DNA of 7,709 nucleotides from Pseudomonadota bacterium (GTDB lineage: Bacteria > Pseudomonadota > Gammaproteobacteria > Burkholderiales > Burkholderiaceae_B): positions 1-7,709 of the forward strand of contig JAEWEH010000264.1 in assembly GCA_023389535.1 (NCBI GenBank), read 5' to 3'. The notes below the pieces were generated by a model, which saw nothing but the letters and a program-made list of their open reading frames with translations, was not told the origin of the DNA and made no database searches. The first letter of the stretch is position 1; each line of letters opens with the position of its first letter. The position numbers and the translations under genes are program-made. This document shows positions 1 through 5,520 of the stretch, one piece after another.

Positions 1-1
1 C

Positions 2-457
2 GCGGTCGATTGCATCACGGGGCATGCCCGACCGGATACGCTCAAAGTCAATATCTGCTATCACGGGGGCTGGCTGAGCGAAGCCGAAATCTCCTACGCC
101 GGTATCCAGGCCGAGGCCCGCGCGCGGCTGGCGGCCCAGACGATACAGAAGCGCATAGGTGATCGCTTGAAATTGCGTGTGGACCTGATCGGAGCCATCA
201 GTGTCTTCGGCGACGACGATGGCGATTACTTGCGCAGTCATCCGGCAGGCAAGGCACGCGACGTGCGCTTGCGCATTGCGGCAGCCCATCCGCAGCGGGA
301 CATTGCGCAACTGGTCTTGCGTGAGGTCACAGCCCTGTATACCTGCGGGCCCGCAGGCGGCGGGGGCGTGCGGACATCCCTGCGCCCGCGGCTCAATAGC
401 GTGTCAGGCTACGTGCCTCGTGATCTTGCGCCCGCCCAATGGGCCTTTCTGGACTGA
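2..457 (+). CDS. AtuA-like (acyclic terpene utilisation family) protein, C-terminal part
   Basis: This is the last 151 codons of a gene that begins before the window; the frame is open from base 2 to the TGA at 455-457. The fragment contains the glycine-rich segment CGPAGGGGVR (fragment residues 115-124), which I recognise as typical of the C-terminal end of AtuA/DUF1446 proteins. It also has a KVNICYHGGWLSE stretch near the cut end. AtuA was named for the Pseudomonas acyclic terpene utilisation cluster; its reaction is not firmly known, and homologues lie in many acyl-CoA or organic-acid catabolic operons. Full proteins are roughly 450 residues or longer, so about two thirds is missing here. 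The next gene encodes the AtuA-related domain that is fused to this one in some bacteria, so the two probably work together. Family assignment is fairly sure; substrate is unknown. Confidence 0.8.
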   Translation, partial: AVDCITGHARPDTLKVNICYHGGWLSEAEISYAGIQAEARARLAAQTIQKRIGDRLKLRVDLIGAISVFGDDDGDYLRSHPAGKARDVRLRIAAAHPQRDIAQLVLREVTALYTCGPAGGGGVRTSLRPRLNSVSGYVPRDLAPAQWAFLD

Positions 458-461
458 TGCC

Positions 462-839
462 ATGGCCATTAAAGAAGACACTATTAAAGTACCTTTGTAC
501 CGTCTGGCGCATGGCCGAACTGGGGACAAAGGCGATATCTCGAATATCAGCGTCATCGCCTGGAAGCCGGAATACTTTCCCATCCTGAAAGAACAATTGA
601 CCGAGCCCGCGCTGGCGTCATGGTTCGCGTCGCGCAAGCCTGCATGTGTGCGCCGGTATCTGATTGAATCCATCGCCTCGATGAACCTGGTGATCGAAGG
701 CGTTCTGGACGGCGGCGTGAATGATGCCCTGAACCTGGATACGCATGGGAAAGCGCTGTCCTTCTATTTGCTGGACTTTCCCGTTCGTGTGAACCGCCGC
801 CTGGCGGCCACCTTACCCGATATTTTCCCTTCATCCTGA
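462..839 (+). CDS. AtuA-related small protein (AtuA-like ferredoxin-fold domain)
   Basis: A 125-residue protein starting at ATG 462, 4 bp after the stop of the AtuA-like gene. The frame is open further upstream to 201, but that part overlaps the AtuA coding region and reads as low-quality Cys/Arg-rich shadow sequence, so 462 is preferred. No good Shine-Dalgarno sequence precedes it, which suggests translational coupling to the upstream gene. The signature HGRTGDKGDISN (residues 17-28) is the conserved motif of the domain that follows AtuA proper, either fused or as a separate subunit. The protein has no signal peptide or membrane helix and is probably cytoplasmic. A role as the partner of the AtuA-like protein is inferred from fused homologues; the reaction is not known. 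Confidence 0.8.
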   Translation: MAIKEDTIKVPLYRLAHGRTGDKGDISNISVIAWKPEYFPILKEQLTEPALASWFASRKPACVRRYLIESIASMNLVIEGVLDGGVNDALNLDTHGKALSFYLLDFPVRVNRRLAATLPDIFPSS

Positions 840-850
840 TAATCTATAAA

Positions 851-855
851 AGGAG
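851..855 (+). promoter_or_regulatory. Ribosome binding site AGGAG for the GTG-started Bug gene
   Basis: AGGAG lies 8 bases before the GTG at 864. It decides the start of the solute-binding protein gene: translation from this GTG gives a complete signal peptide, whereas the next in-frame ATG (residue 18) would remove most of it. The site sits in the 24-bp gap after the AtuA-related gene. Confidence 0.75.
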
Positions 856-863
856 ACTCGCCC

Positions 864-1838
864 GTGTTCCCAACTCTTGGAAAAACCACCCTGGCCGCTG
901 CGTTGGCCTTGTGCATGCCACTGGCTGCCCACGCCCAGTCCAACGAATATCCCAACCGGGTCATCACTTTTGTCGTGCCGTTTGGCCCGGGCAGCGCTAC
1001 AGATCAACTAGCCCGCGCCCTGGGTCAAGGTGTGACCGAACAGACCGGCCAAGCCGTAGTCATCGAAAACAAGCCGGGCGCCAGCGCAATGATCGGAGCC
1101 AGTGAAGTCGCCCGGGCCGATCCCGACGGCTATCGTGTGCTGATCACCACCAATACATCGCAATCGGCCAACCCGCATCTATACAAGAAGCTCAGCTACG
1201 ATCCAGTTAAGGATTTCAAACCCGTCACACTACTGGGCACCGGCGGCCAGATAATGGTGGTCAACCCCTCATCACCCGCCAAGACCGTAGCGGACTTCAT
1301 CAAGCTTGCCAAAGAGAATCCTGGAAAACTGAGCTTCGGCAGCGGCAGCTCAAGCAGCCGGGTTGCGGGGGAACTCTTCCAGCAGATGGCCGATGTCCAG
1401 CTGCTGCATGTCCCTTACAAGAGCAATCCGTTGGCGATTACTGACCTGCTCGGCGGGCAGATCGACATGATGATGGCCGACATGGCTACGGGCCTGCCCC
1501 AAGTTCAATCGCAGAAGCTGCGCGCATTGGGGGTCACGACGGTCAAACCATCGGCACTGGCTCCCGATGTGCCCACCATTGCTAAAGCCGGCGTGCCCGG
1601 CTACGAAATGGGGTACTGGTTTGGCGCCTACGTCCCGGCCCGCACACCCGATGCCATCGTCTCCAAACTGCATGACCTGCTCGTGAATGCCACCCAGCGC
1701 AGCGCGGCTCAGCAGTTCTACACCCAGACAGGTACACAGCCAGCGACATCGTCGCCGTCTGAACTGGCTGACTTTCAGAAGGCGGAAACCGAGAAATGGG
1801 GCGCCATCATCAAGAAGGCGGGCATAGAACCGTCGTGA
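864..1838 (+). CDS. Bug-family tripartite tricarboxylate transporter substrate-binding protein
   Basis: A 324-residue protein starting at GTG. Residues 1-24 form a Sec signal peptide (basic start, hydrophobic AAALALCMPLAA core, AHA|QS cleavage site), so the mature protein is periplasmic. The mature start EYPNRVITFVVPFGPGSATDQLAR, the GQAVVIENKPGASAMIG segment (about residues 63-78) and ADPDGYRVL (86-93) are hallmarks of Bug (TctC-like) proteins. These capture organic acids or similar small molecules between two lobes, for delivery to a TctA/TctB permease. Length matches the family (about 320). No permease genes are next to it; in Burkholderiales most Bug genes are such orphans. It lies 24 bp after the AtuA-related gene, probably in the same operon, which suggests a ligand that this catabolic operon handles. 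The ligand cannot be predicted. Confidence 0.95.
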   Translation: MFPTLGKTTLAAALALCMPLAAHAQSNEYPNRVITFVVPFGPGSATDQLARALGQGVTEQTGQAVVIENKPGASAMIGASEVARADPDGYRVLITTNTSQSANPHLYKKLSYDPVKDFKPVTLLGTGGQIMVVNPSSPAKTVADFIKLAKENPGKLSFGSGSSSSRVAGELFQQMADVQLLHVPYKSNPLAITDLLGGQIDMMMADMATGLPQVQSQKLRALGVTTVKPSALAPDVPTIAKAGVPGYEMGYWFGAYVPARTPDAIVSKLHDLLVNATQRSAAQQFYTQTGTQPATSSPSELADFQKAETEKWGAIIKKAGIEPS

Positions 1839-1855
1839 CGCGCTTGCTGTACCAG

Positions 1856-1880
1856 GTCGGCGCCGCCGCATGGCGCCGGT
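1856..1880 (+). terminator. GC-rich hairpin after the Bug gene, possible weak terminator
   Basis: CGGCGCC (1858-1864) and GGCGCCG (1872-1878) form a perfect 7-bp stem around a 7-base loop, extendable by G-U pairs at both ends. It lies about 20 bp after the Bug stop codon, where an operon terminator would be expected. There is no run of T after the stem (the downstream bases are GTTGGCCAAAATC), so it is not a canonical intrinsic terminator. It may only slow polymerase or protect the mRNA 3' end. Confidence 0.3.
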
Positions 1881-1939
1881 TGGCCAAAATCTGTTACGCC
1901 ATCGCATCCGTTGTACCGGCAGGCCATGCCCGCAGCTAA

Positions 1940-1945
1940 TACAAT
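1940..1945 (+). promoter_or_regulatory. Possible -10 element TACAAT upstream of the sigma factor gene
   Basis: The 139-bp gap 1839-1977 is the only long intergenic space on the plus strand and should hold the promoter of the sigma/anti-sigma pair. TACAAT matches the housekeeping -10 consensus at 5 of 6 bases and sits 32 bp before the start codon. No convincing -35 lies 16-18 bp upstream; TTGTAC at 1911 is 23 bp away, which is too far. I saw no typical ECF -35 (GGAAC-like) motif, so self-activation is not supported. Low confidence. Confidence 0.2.
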
Positions 1946-1977
1946 AACGTGCCCGCCAGGGATAAAACGGAGAATGT

Positions 1978-2502
1978 ATGGCTATGTCCCCTTTCGATCA
2001 CGATGCCGCCCTGCTCGCCTGCGCGCAGGGCGACGAGCACGCCTTTCAGACGCTGTACCGGCACGAAGCTCCGCACATGCTGGCTTTGTCGCTCAAGATG
2101 CTGGGCCAGCGCGCGGCCGCCGAGGAGCTCGTGCGCGACGCCTTCGTATTGATCTGGAAAAATGCCGATGGCTACGATAGGCAATTGAGCACCGGCCGGG
2201 CATGGATGTATAGCATTCTGCGTTATCGGGCGCTCGCCCGCCTGCGCCAGCCTGGCGGCTCGGCAGCCGGCAACAGCCGCTGGGCCGATCCCCTGCCCGA
2301 CCTCGATAAAGAGACCGGGAATGAAGACCTGGTGGGGGCCATTGCAGGGCTGGACGAATCGCAGCGCAAGCCGCTGCTCATGGCTTTTTACAATGGTTGC
2401 ACCTACGAGCAAATGTCCGCCCGCCTGAACCTGCCGGAAACCCGCATCAGGGCTCAATTGCAAGCAGGCCTGGGCCAGATCGCGGAGCGGCATCCAGCAT
2501 GA
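1978..2502 (+). CDS. ECF-type RNA polymerase sigma factor
   Basis: A 174-residue cytoplasmic protein. Residues about 11-90 form sigma region 2: the AEELVRDAFVLIW segment (48-60) matches the conserved AEDLVQEVFLKVW-type helix, and RAWMYSILRYRALARLR (74-90) is the -10-binding/melting end. Residues about 117-171 form region 4, with a helix-turn-helix around YEQMSARLNLPETRIRAQLQ (143-162). There is no region 1 or 3, as expected for ECF factors, and length is typical. GGAG at 1969-1972 lies 5 bases before ATG 1978; ATG 1984 (two codons later) would have 11-base spacing and is also possible. The gene overlaps the anti-sigma gene by ATGA, so the two are translationally coupled and this factor is presumably held inactive at the membrane. 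Region 4 is divergent from the usual GTVKSRLRRAL recognition helix. The regulon is unknown. Confidence 0.9.
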   Translation: MAMSPFDHDAALLACAQGDEHAFQTLYRHEAPHMLALSLKMLGQRAAAEELVRDAFVLIWKNADGYDRQLSTGRAWMYSILRYRALARLRQPGGSAAGNSRWADPLPDLDKETGNEDLVGAIAGLDESQRKPLLMAFYNGCTYEQMSARLNLPETRIRAQLQAGLGQIAERHPA

Positions 2503-3842
2503 GCAGTACGCAACACCTCGAACAGAAGATTCTTCTTGCTGAATATACCCTGGGGCTGCTCAACCGCCAGGAAACCGCGCATGTACACGGCCTGCTCGGC
2601 AGGGAAGAAGAAGCCGTCGCCACGGCGCTGGCTTGGGAGAACAGCCTGTTGGCGCTGACTGACCTGCTGCCTCCGGTCGATCCCTCGCCCTTGCTGTTGC
2701 AGCGCATTCAGACCACTTTGGGGCATGACACCACCCCTGCGCTGTCCAGCCTATATCGCAAGCCGGCAGTGGATACGCCCGCGCCGGCAAGCAACGCGGG
2801 CGCCTCCACCGCCCAGCCATCACGCTCCGTGCGGTCGAACACCGCAAAGGCGGCACATGCCGCCCATGCCACCGTCGCGGGTGCTACGCATAGCTCCGCC
2901 CAGTCCGCTGGCGCGAGTTCAGGCGCAGCCATTGCCGCCCATCGGCCATCGCAGCAGGGCGCGGGGACTGTCCCGGGGCCGAACGCCGGAGCAGCGACCA
3001 CTGCAGCGGCGACGACTGCCGCAGCATCGGCTGCCGCAGCGACGGCTGCCGCAGCATCGGGTCACACGGCATCAACCGCGTCACCGACCGCTGCGTCACC
3101 GGCCTCTGCGGCGACTGGCAATGCAGGGGCGACAACCACACTACCCGAAACAACGCATGGTGACCGACGCGCGCGAACAAGCGCCCCGATCTCCACGGCA
3201 TCGGCCAGCGCTCAAGCTGTGCCTGCAAGCGGTGCTACCGAGCCGCTCATCCAGGGCGAGATACGCGCTTCGGCTGATCGCCATGGGCAGTCGCCACGCG
3301 CACGCCCGAAAAGCGACTCGTCTGCTGCCGCGGGTGGCAATATCTGGGCGTGGCGCATCGCCAGTGCGCTTTTTGCCGCCATTGCGCTGGCCTTGGCCGT
3401 GATGCCCGCCAAGCCGGTCGAGCCGCCCGTCACCATCGTCCAGGTGGCGCCCACCCAAGCGGCCATATTGCAAGCCCCCGGCCAAAGTTCGACGCCGGGA
3501 TGGGTCGTCACGATCGACCCGCAACGTAATATCCTGATGCAACCACAGGTGCGCAGCGACATCGCCGCGGACGCCTCGGTCCAGTTATGGACACATAACA
3601 AGAGCCTGCCTCAGCCCAGGTCGCTGGGCCTGATCGATCCCAACCAACCAGTGACAGTACCCGCCTCCCTGATGGGGGAACTGGCGCCAGATCAAATCTT
3701 TGAAATGACGCTCGAGCCCGCGGGAGGCTCGCCCAATGGCAGCCCCACCGGCCCGATATTATTCATAGGACGGACAGTGACTTTTGGCACTCCGCCTGCG
3801 CCGCCGCAGGCGGAAGCCCAGGCGGGGCCAAGCACGCAGTAA
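2499..3842 (+). CDS. Membrane anti-sigma factor, RskA family, with long Ala-rich linker
   Basis: A 447-residue protein starting at the ATG that overlaps the sigma stop (ATGA at 2499-2502), with GGAG at 2484-2487 as a ribosome binding site. The frame is open to 2397, but that extension lies inside the sigma gene. Layout: N-terminal sigma-binding region at residues 1-75 (LLAEYTLGLLNRQETAHVHGL, no zinc-binding HxxxCxxC); a low-complexity Ala/Thr/Ser/Pro linker at about 85-275; one membrane helix at about 282-303; and a C-terminal RskA domain at about 311-430 with VQLWTHNK (361-368) and EPAGGSPNGSPTGPILFIG (406-424). The linker is predicted to be cytoplasmic and the RskA domain periplasmic. RskA-type proteins bind and silence the cognate sigma until the membrane protein is proteolysed after a periplasmic signal. 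Usual length is about 230-270, so the linker nearly doubles it. The last 20 residues form a Pro/Ala/Gln tail. Confidence 0.9.
   Translation: MSSTQHLEQKILLAEYTLGLLNRQETAHVHGLLGREEEAVATALAWENSLLALTDLLPPVDPSPLLLQRIQTTLGHDTTPALSSLYRKPAVDTPAPASNAGASTAQPSRSVRSNTAKAAHAAHATVAGATHSSAQSAGASSGAAIAAHRPSQQGAGTVPGPNAGAATTAAATTAAASAAAATAAAASGHTASTASPTAASPASAATGNAGATTTLPETTHGDRRARTSAPISTASASAQAVPASGATEPLIQGEIRASADRHGQSPRARPKSDSSAAAGGNIWAWRIASALFAAIALALAVMPAKPVEPPVTIVQVAPTQAAILQAPGQSSTPGWVVTIDPQRNILMQPQVRSDIAADASVQLWTHNKSLPQPRSLGLIDPNQPVTVPASLMGELAPDQIFEMTLEPAGGSPNGSPTGPILFIGRTVTFGTPPAPPQAEAQAGPSTQ
3011..3060 (+). repeat. Short tandem repeat (30-bp unit, 15-bp subperiod) in the anti-sigma linker
   Basis: GACGACTGCCGCAGCATCGG (3011-3030) recurs as GACGGCTGCCGCAGCATCGG (3041-3060) with one mismatch, a 30-bp period. 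The core CTGCCGCAGC occurs at 3016, 3031 and 3046, a 15-bp subperiod. Both periods are multiples of three, so gain or loss of units would keep the frame and only change the number of Ala/Thr/Ser residues (about residues 171-187 of the anti-sigma factor). Confidence 0.8.
3791..3814. terminator. Strong hairpin at the end of the anti-sigma gene, possible terminator-like structure
   Basis: TCCGCCTGC (3791-3799) and GCAGGCGGA (3806-3814) form a perfect 9-bp GC-rich stem with a 6-base loop, about 26 bp before the anti-sigma stop codon and inside its coding sequence (the PPAPPQAEA tail). The convergent genes on both strands end within 40 bp of it. There is no T-run on either strand, so it is not a classical intrinsic terminator, but it is the only strong stem at this convergent junction and could act on both transcripts. 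Confidence 0.3.
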
Positions 3843-3849
3843 GGCAGGC

Positions 3850-4728
3850 TCAGGGCCCGGCGGCCCGTTCCTGCAGCGCCTGCAATTCGGCCTCGGTGAA
3901 ACCGGCGGCCCGGCGAGCGGACAAATTGAATGGGCCGCGCATGCGTGGTGCACGATACTGTGCCGCGAGCTTCGGGAATTCGGCGATCGGATCCAGGCTC
4001 CTGGCCTGGCATAGGTAGCGATACCAATGGTTGCCGATGGCAACATGCCCGATTTCGTCATGCAGGATGATGTCGATGATCGCTGCGGCGGCGCTATCGC
4101 CGGCCGCAGCCAGCTTGTCGCGAACCAGCGGCGAAGCATCCAGACCTCTGGCTTCCAGGGTACGTGGCACAAGCGCCAACCGGGCCAGCAAATCGCCTGC
4201 CGTACGTTCGGCCATTTCCCATAAGCCATCGTGCGCCGGCATATCTCCGTACGCCCAGCCCAGCGTCTTCAAATGGGCACTTAACATGGAATAATGCAGG
4301 GCTTCCTCTGAGGCCACACGCGCCCAGTCGCGATAAAAGTCTTCGGGCATGCCGGCATAACGCCAAATAATGTCCAATGCCAGGTTGATGGCATTGAATT
4401 CAATGTGCGCCAATGAATGGATCAGCGCCGCCCTGCCTTCGGGCGTACCCATGGCGCGCTGCTTGACATGCTGGGGATGCACCAATTGTGGCCTGGCCGG
4501 CCGGCCCGGTATGGCGGCGAGTATCTGGTCTTCCCGCATGCTTCCGAAAGGCGCAGGACCTTCAGGCATGGCGAGAACCAGAGCCGAGACAGAGTCGCCC
4601 GCAGCGACCGCCGGCGTATCGGCCAAATCGGCTACGGCAGCTACTTTTGCAGCAGGATCGGCAAGCAGCAAAGCGGTCAACGCCCGGGCACGCAACGTAT
4701 CCCCGGTGCAGCCTGCAATGCTGGCCAT
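3850..4728 (-). CDS. DUF455 family ferritin-like protein (putative di-iron)
   Basis: A 292-residue soluble protein with no signal peptide. The ferritin-like helical core spans about residues 95-240 and shows carboxylate/histidine pairs spaced as in di-iron proteins: SLAHIEFNAI with E110, ASEEALHYSML with E141/E142 and H145, and LHDEIGHVAIGNHWY with D224/E225 and H228. These match the E...ExxH...E...ExxH-type ligand pattern of ferritin-like oxygenases, so iron binding is likely, but the reaction is unknown and the family is known only as DUF455. The start codon shares one base with the merR stop (TGATG on the minus strand) and has no clear Shine-Dalgarno sequence, indicating translational coupling. 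The first 60 residues are Ala-rich and less conserved-looking. The gene converges on the anti-sigma gene, with 7 bp between the stops. Confidence 0.85.
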   Translation of the reverse strand: MASIAGCTGDTLRARALTALLLADPAAKVAAVADLADTPAVAAGDSVSALVLAMPEGPAPFGSMREDQILAAIPGRPARPQLVHPQHVKQRAMGTPEGRAALIHSLAHIEFNAINLALDIIWRYAGMPEDFYRDWARVASEEALHYSMLSAHLKTLGWAYGDMPAHDGLWEMAERTAGDLLARLALVPRTLEARGLDASPLVRDKLAAAGDSAAAAIIDIILHDEIGHVAIGNHWYRYLCQARSLDPIAEFPKLAAQYRAPRMRGPFNLSARRAAGFTEAELQALQERAAGP

Positions 4729-5153
4729 CAGGAAAGCGGAATGTCGCCCTGCCGCGCGGACGCCGCGGGCCGTTCCAATGCCTCGGCCAGCATGCGGCTG
4801 ACCTCGTCCAGGTCGTTACGCAGTGCTTGCAGCTCCGGACCGGTCAGGCGTACCGCCGCTTCCTGGTCATGCGGTACATCGGCCAGGTCGCCCAGCCGGT
4901 TTCGCGCCCCGCTGATGGTGAAGCCCTGCTCGTACAACAGATTGCGTATACGCCTGATCAGCAGCACTTCATGGTGCTGATAGTAGCGACGGTTGCCCCG
5001 CCGCTTCACAGGCTTGAGCTGCGTGAATTCTTGCTCCCAGTAGCGCAGCACATGCGGTTTGACGCAGCACAATTCGCTGACTTCGCCTATTGTGAAATAG
5101 CGTTTGGCGGGAATGGGAGGCAAGACGACGGTGGGATTTTCGCTAGTGCTCAT
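4728..5153 (-). CDS. MerR-family transcriptional regulator of the ihfA-linked type
   Basis: A 141-residue DNA-binding protein. The MerR winged helix-turn-helix covers about residues 18-85: YFTIGEVSELCCVKPHVLRYWEQ (19-41) is the helix-turn-helix, and KRRGNRRYYQHHEV (50-63) is the wing and following helix. A probable coiled-coil dimerisation helix lies at about 105-128. There is no effector domain and no obvious metal-binding cysteine cluster in the C-terminal part; C29 and C30 lie inside the helix-turn-helix. MerR genes of this short form are commonly found right after ihfA in proteobacteria, and their targets are mostly unknown. The start ATG is the only one available in frame before upstream codons merge into ihfA, and no purine-rich ribosome binding site precedes it in the 35-bp gap, which is pyrimidine-rich on the coding strand near the start. 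Confidence 0.9.
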   Translation of the reverse strand: MSTSENPTVVLPPIPAKRYFTIGEVSELCCVKPHVLRYWEQEFTQLKPVKRRGNRRYYQHHEVLLIRRIRNLLYEQGFTISGARNRLGDLADVPHDQEAAVRLTGPELQALRNDLDEVSRMLAEALERPAASARQGDIPLS

Positions 5154-5188
5154 GTGTGGAGAATATGCCGGTTGGAGGATGCTGCGGC

Positions 5189-5506
5189 TTATTTGGCGAC
5201 GGGCGCTTTGCCAGCCATCTCGACCACGCTTTTCAGTTTCTGGCTGGCATGAAAAGTAACGACGCGACGAGCGGCGATGGGAATGACTTCGCCTGTCTTG
5301 GGATTGCGGCCCGGCCTGGGCGGCTTGTCTCGCACTTGGAAATTACCAAAACCCGATAGCTTCACTTCAACACCGCGCGCCAGTGAGTCACGTATTTCTT
5401 CAAAAAAAGTGTCGACGATGTCCTTGGCTTCGCGTTTATTCAAACCCACGCGGTCGAACAGCAGTTCGGCAAGTTCGGCCTTGGTCAAAGTACGATCGGG
5501 ATTCAT
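5189..5506 (-). CDS. ihfA: Integration host factor subunit alpha
   Basis: A 105-residue protein that pairs with IHF beta to bind and sharply bend DNA, acting in nucleoid structure, recombination and transcription. The sequence aligns by eye along its whole length with E. coli Ihf[21 protein letters not shown] (residues 7-26), [14 protein letters not shown] (48-61), [14 protein letters not shown] (64-77) and [14 protein letters not shown] (79-92). P69 corresponds to the intercalating proline 65 of E. coli IhfA at the tip of the beta arm. The open frame runs far upstream through pheT, but the start at 5506 is fixed by an AGGAG 9 bases before it and by family length. It lies directly after pheT, as in E. 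coli and many relatives. Short N-terminal (MNPDR) and C-terminal (KAPVAK) ends vary from E. coli. Confidence 0.97.
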   Translation of the reverse strand: MNPDRTLTKAELAELLFDRVGLNKREAKDIVDTFFEEIRDSLARGVEVKLSGFGNFQVRDKPPRPGRNPKTGEVIPIAARRVVTFHASQKLKSVVEMAGKAPVAK

Positions 5507-5515
5507 GGTCGTGTT

Positions 5516-5520
5516 CTCCT
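5516..5520 (-). promoter_or_regulatory. ihfA ribosome binding site overlapping the pheT stop codon
   Basis: On the minus strand the pheT stop and the ihfA ribosome binding site read TAAGGAG, 9 bases before the ihfA ATG. The Shine-Dalgarno sequence therefore begins with the last base of the pheT stop codon. This indicates that ribosomes finishing pheT may feed ihfA translation, and it supports the chosen ihfA start. Confidence 0.75.

Noticed and set aside
457..459. ATG overlapping the AtuA stop (TGATG), considered as the start of the small gene
   Set aside because: It is out of frame with the conserved protein; the in-frame ATG is at 462.
201..461. Upstream extension of the AtuA-related small gene
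   Set aside because: It lies inside the AtuA-like coding region in another frame, and its translation does not resemble the family. ATG 462 gives the expected domain length.
1350..1907. 185-codon minus-strand frame opposite the Bug gene
   Set aside because: It is antisense to a gene with unmistakable family motifs, with Arg/Gly-rich translation and no domain.
1918..1929. Small inverted repeat GGCA...TGCC before the sigma gene, considered as an operator
   Set aside because: The arms are only 4 bp and are expected by chance in this GC-rich sequence.
2397..2498. Upstream extension of the anti-sigma gene
   Set aside because: It overlaps the conserved region 4 of the sigma factor. The ATGA overlap at 2499 with GGAG upstream and the RskA-like N-terminus support the shorter start.
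2725..3402. 225-codon plus-strand frame inside the anti-sigma gene, Pro/Arg-rich
   Set aside because: It is a frame shift of the Ala/Thr/Ser-rich linker (GCN/ACN codons read out of frame give Arg/Pro/Gln). There is no ribosome binding site or domain, and the anti-sigma frame is intact with domains on both sides.
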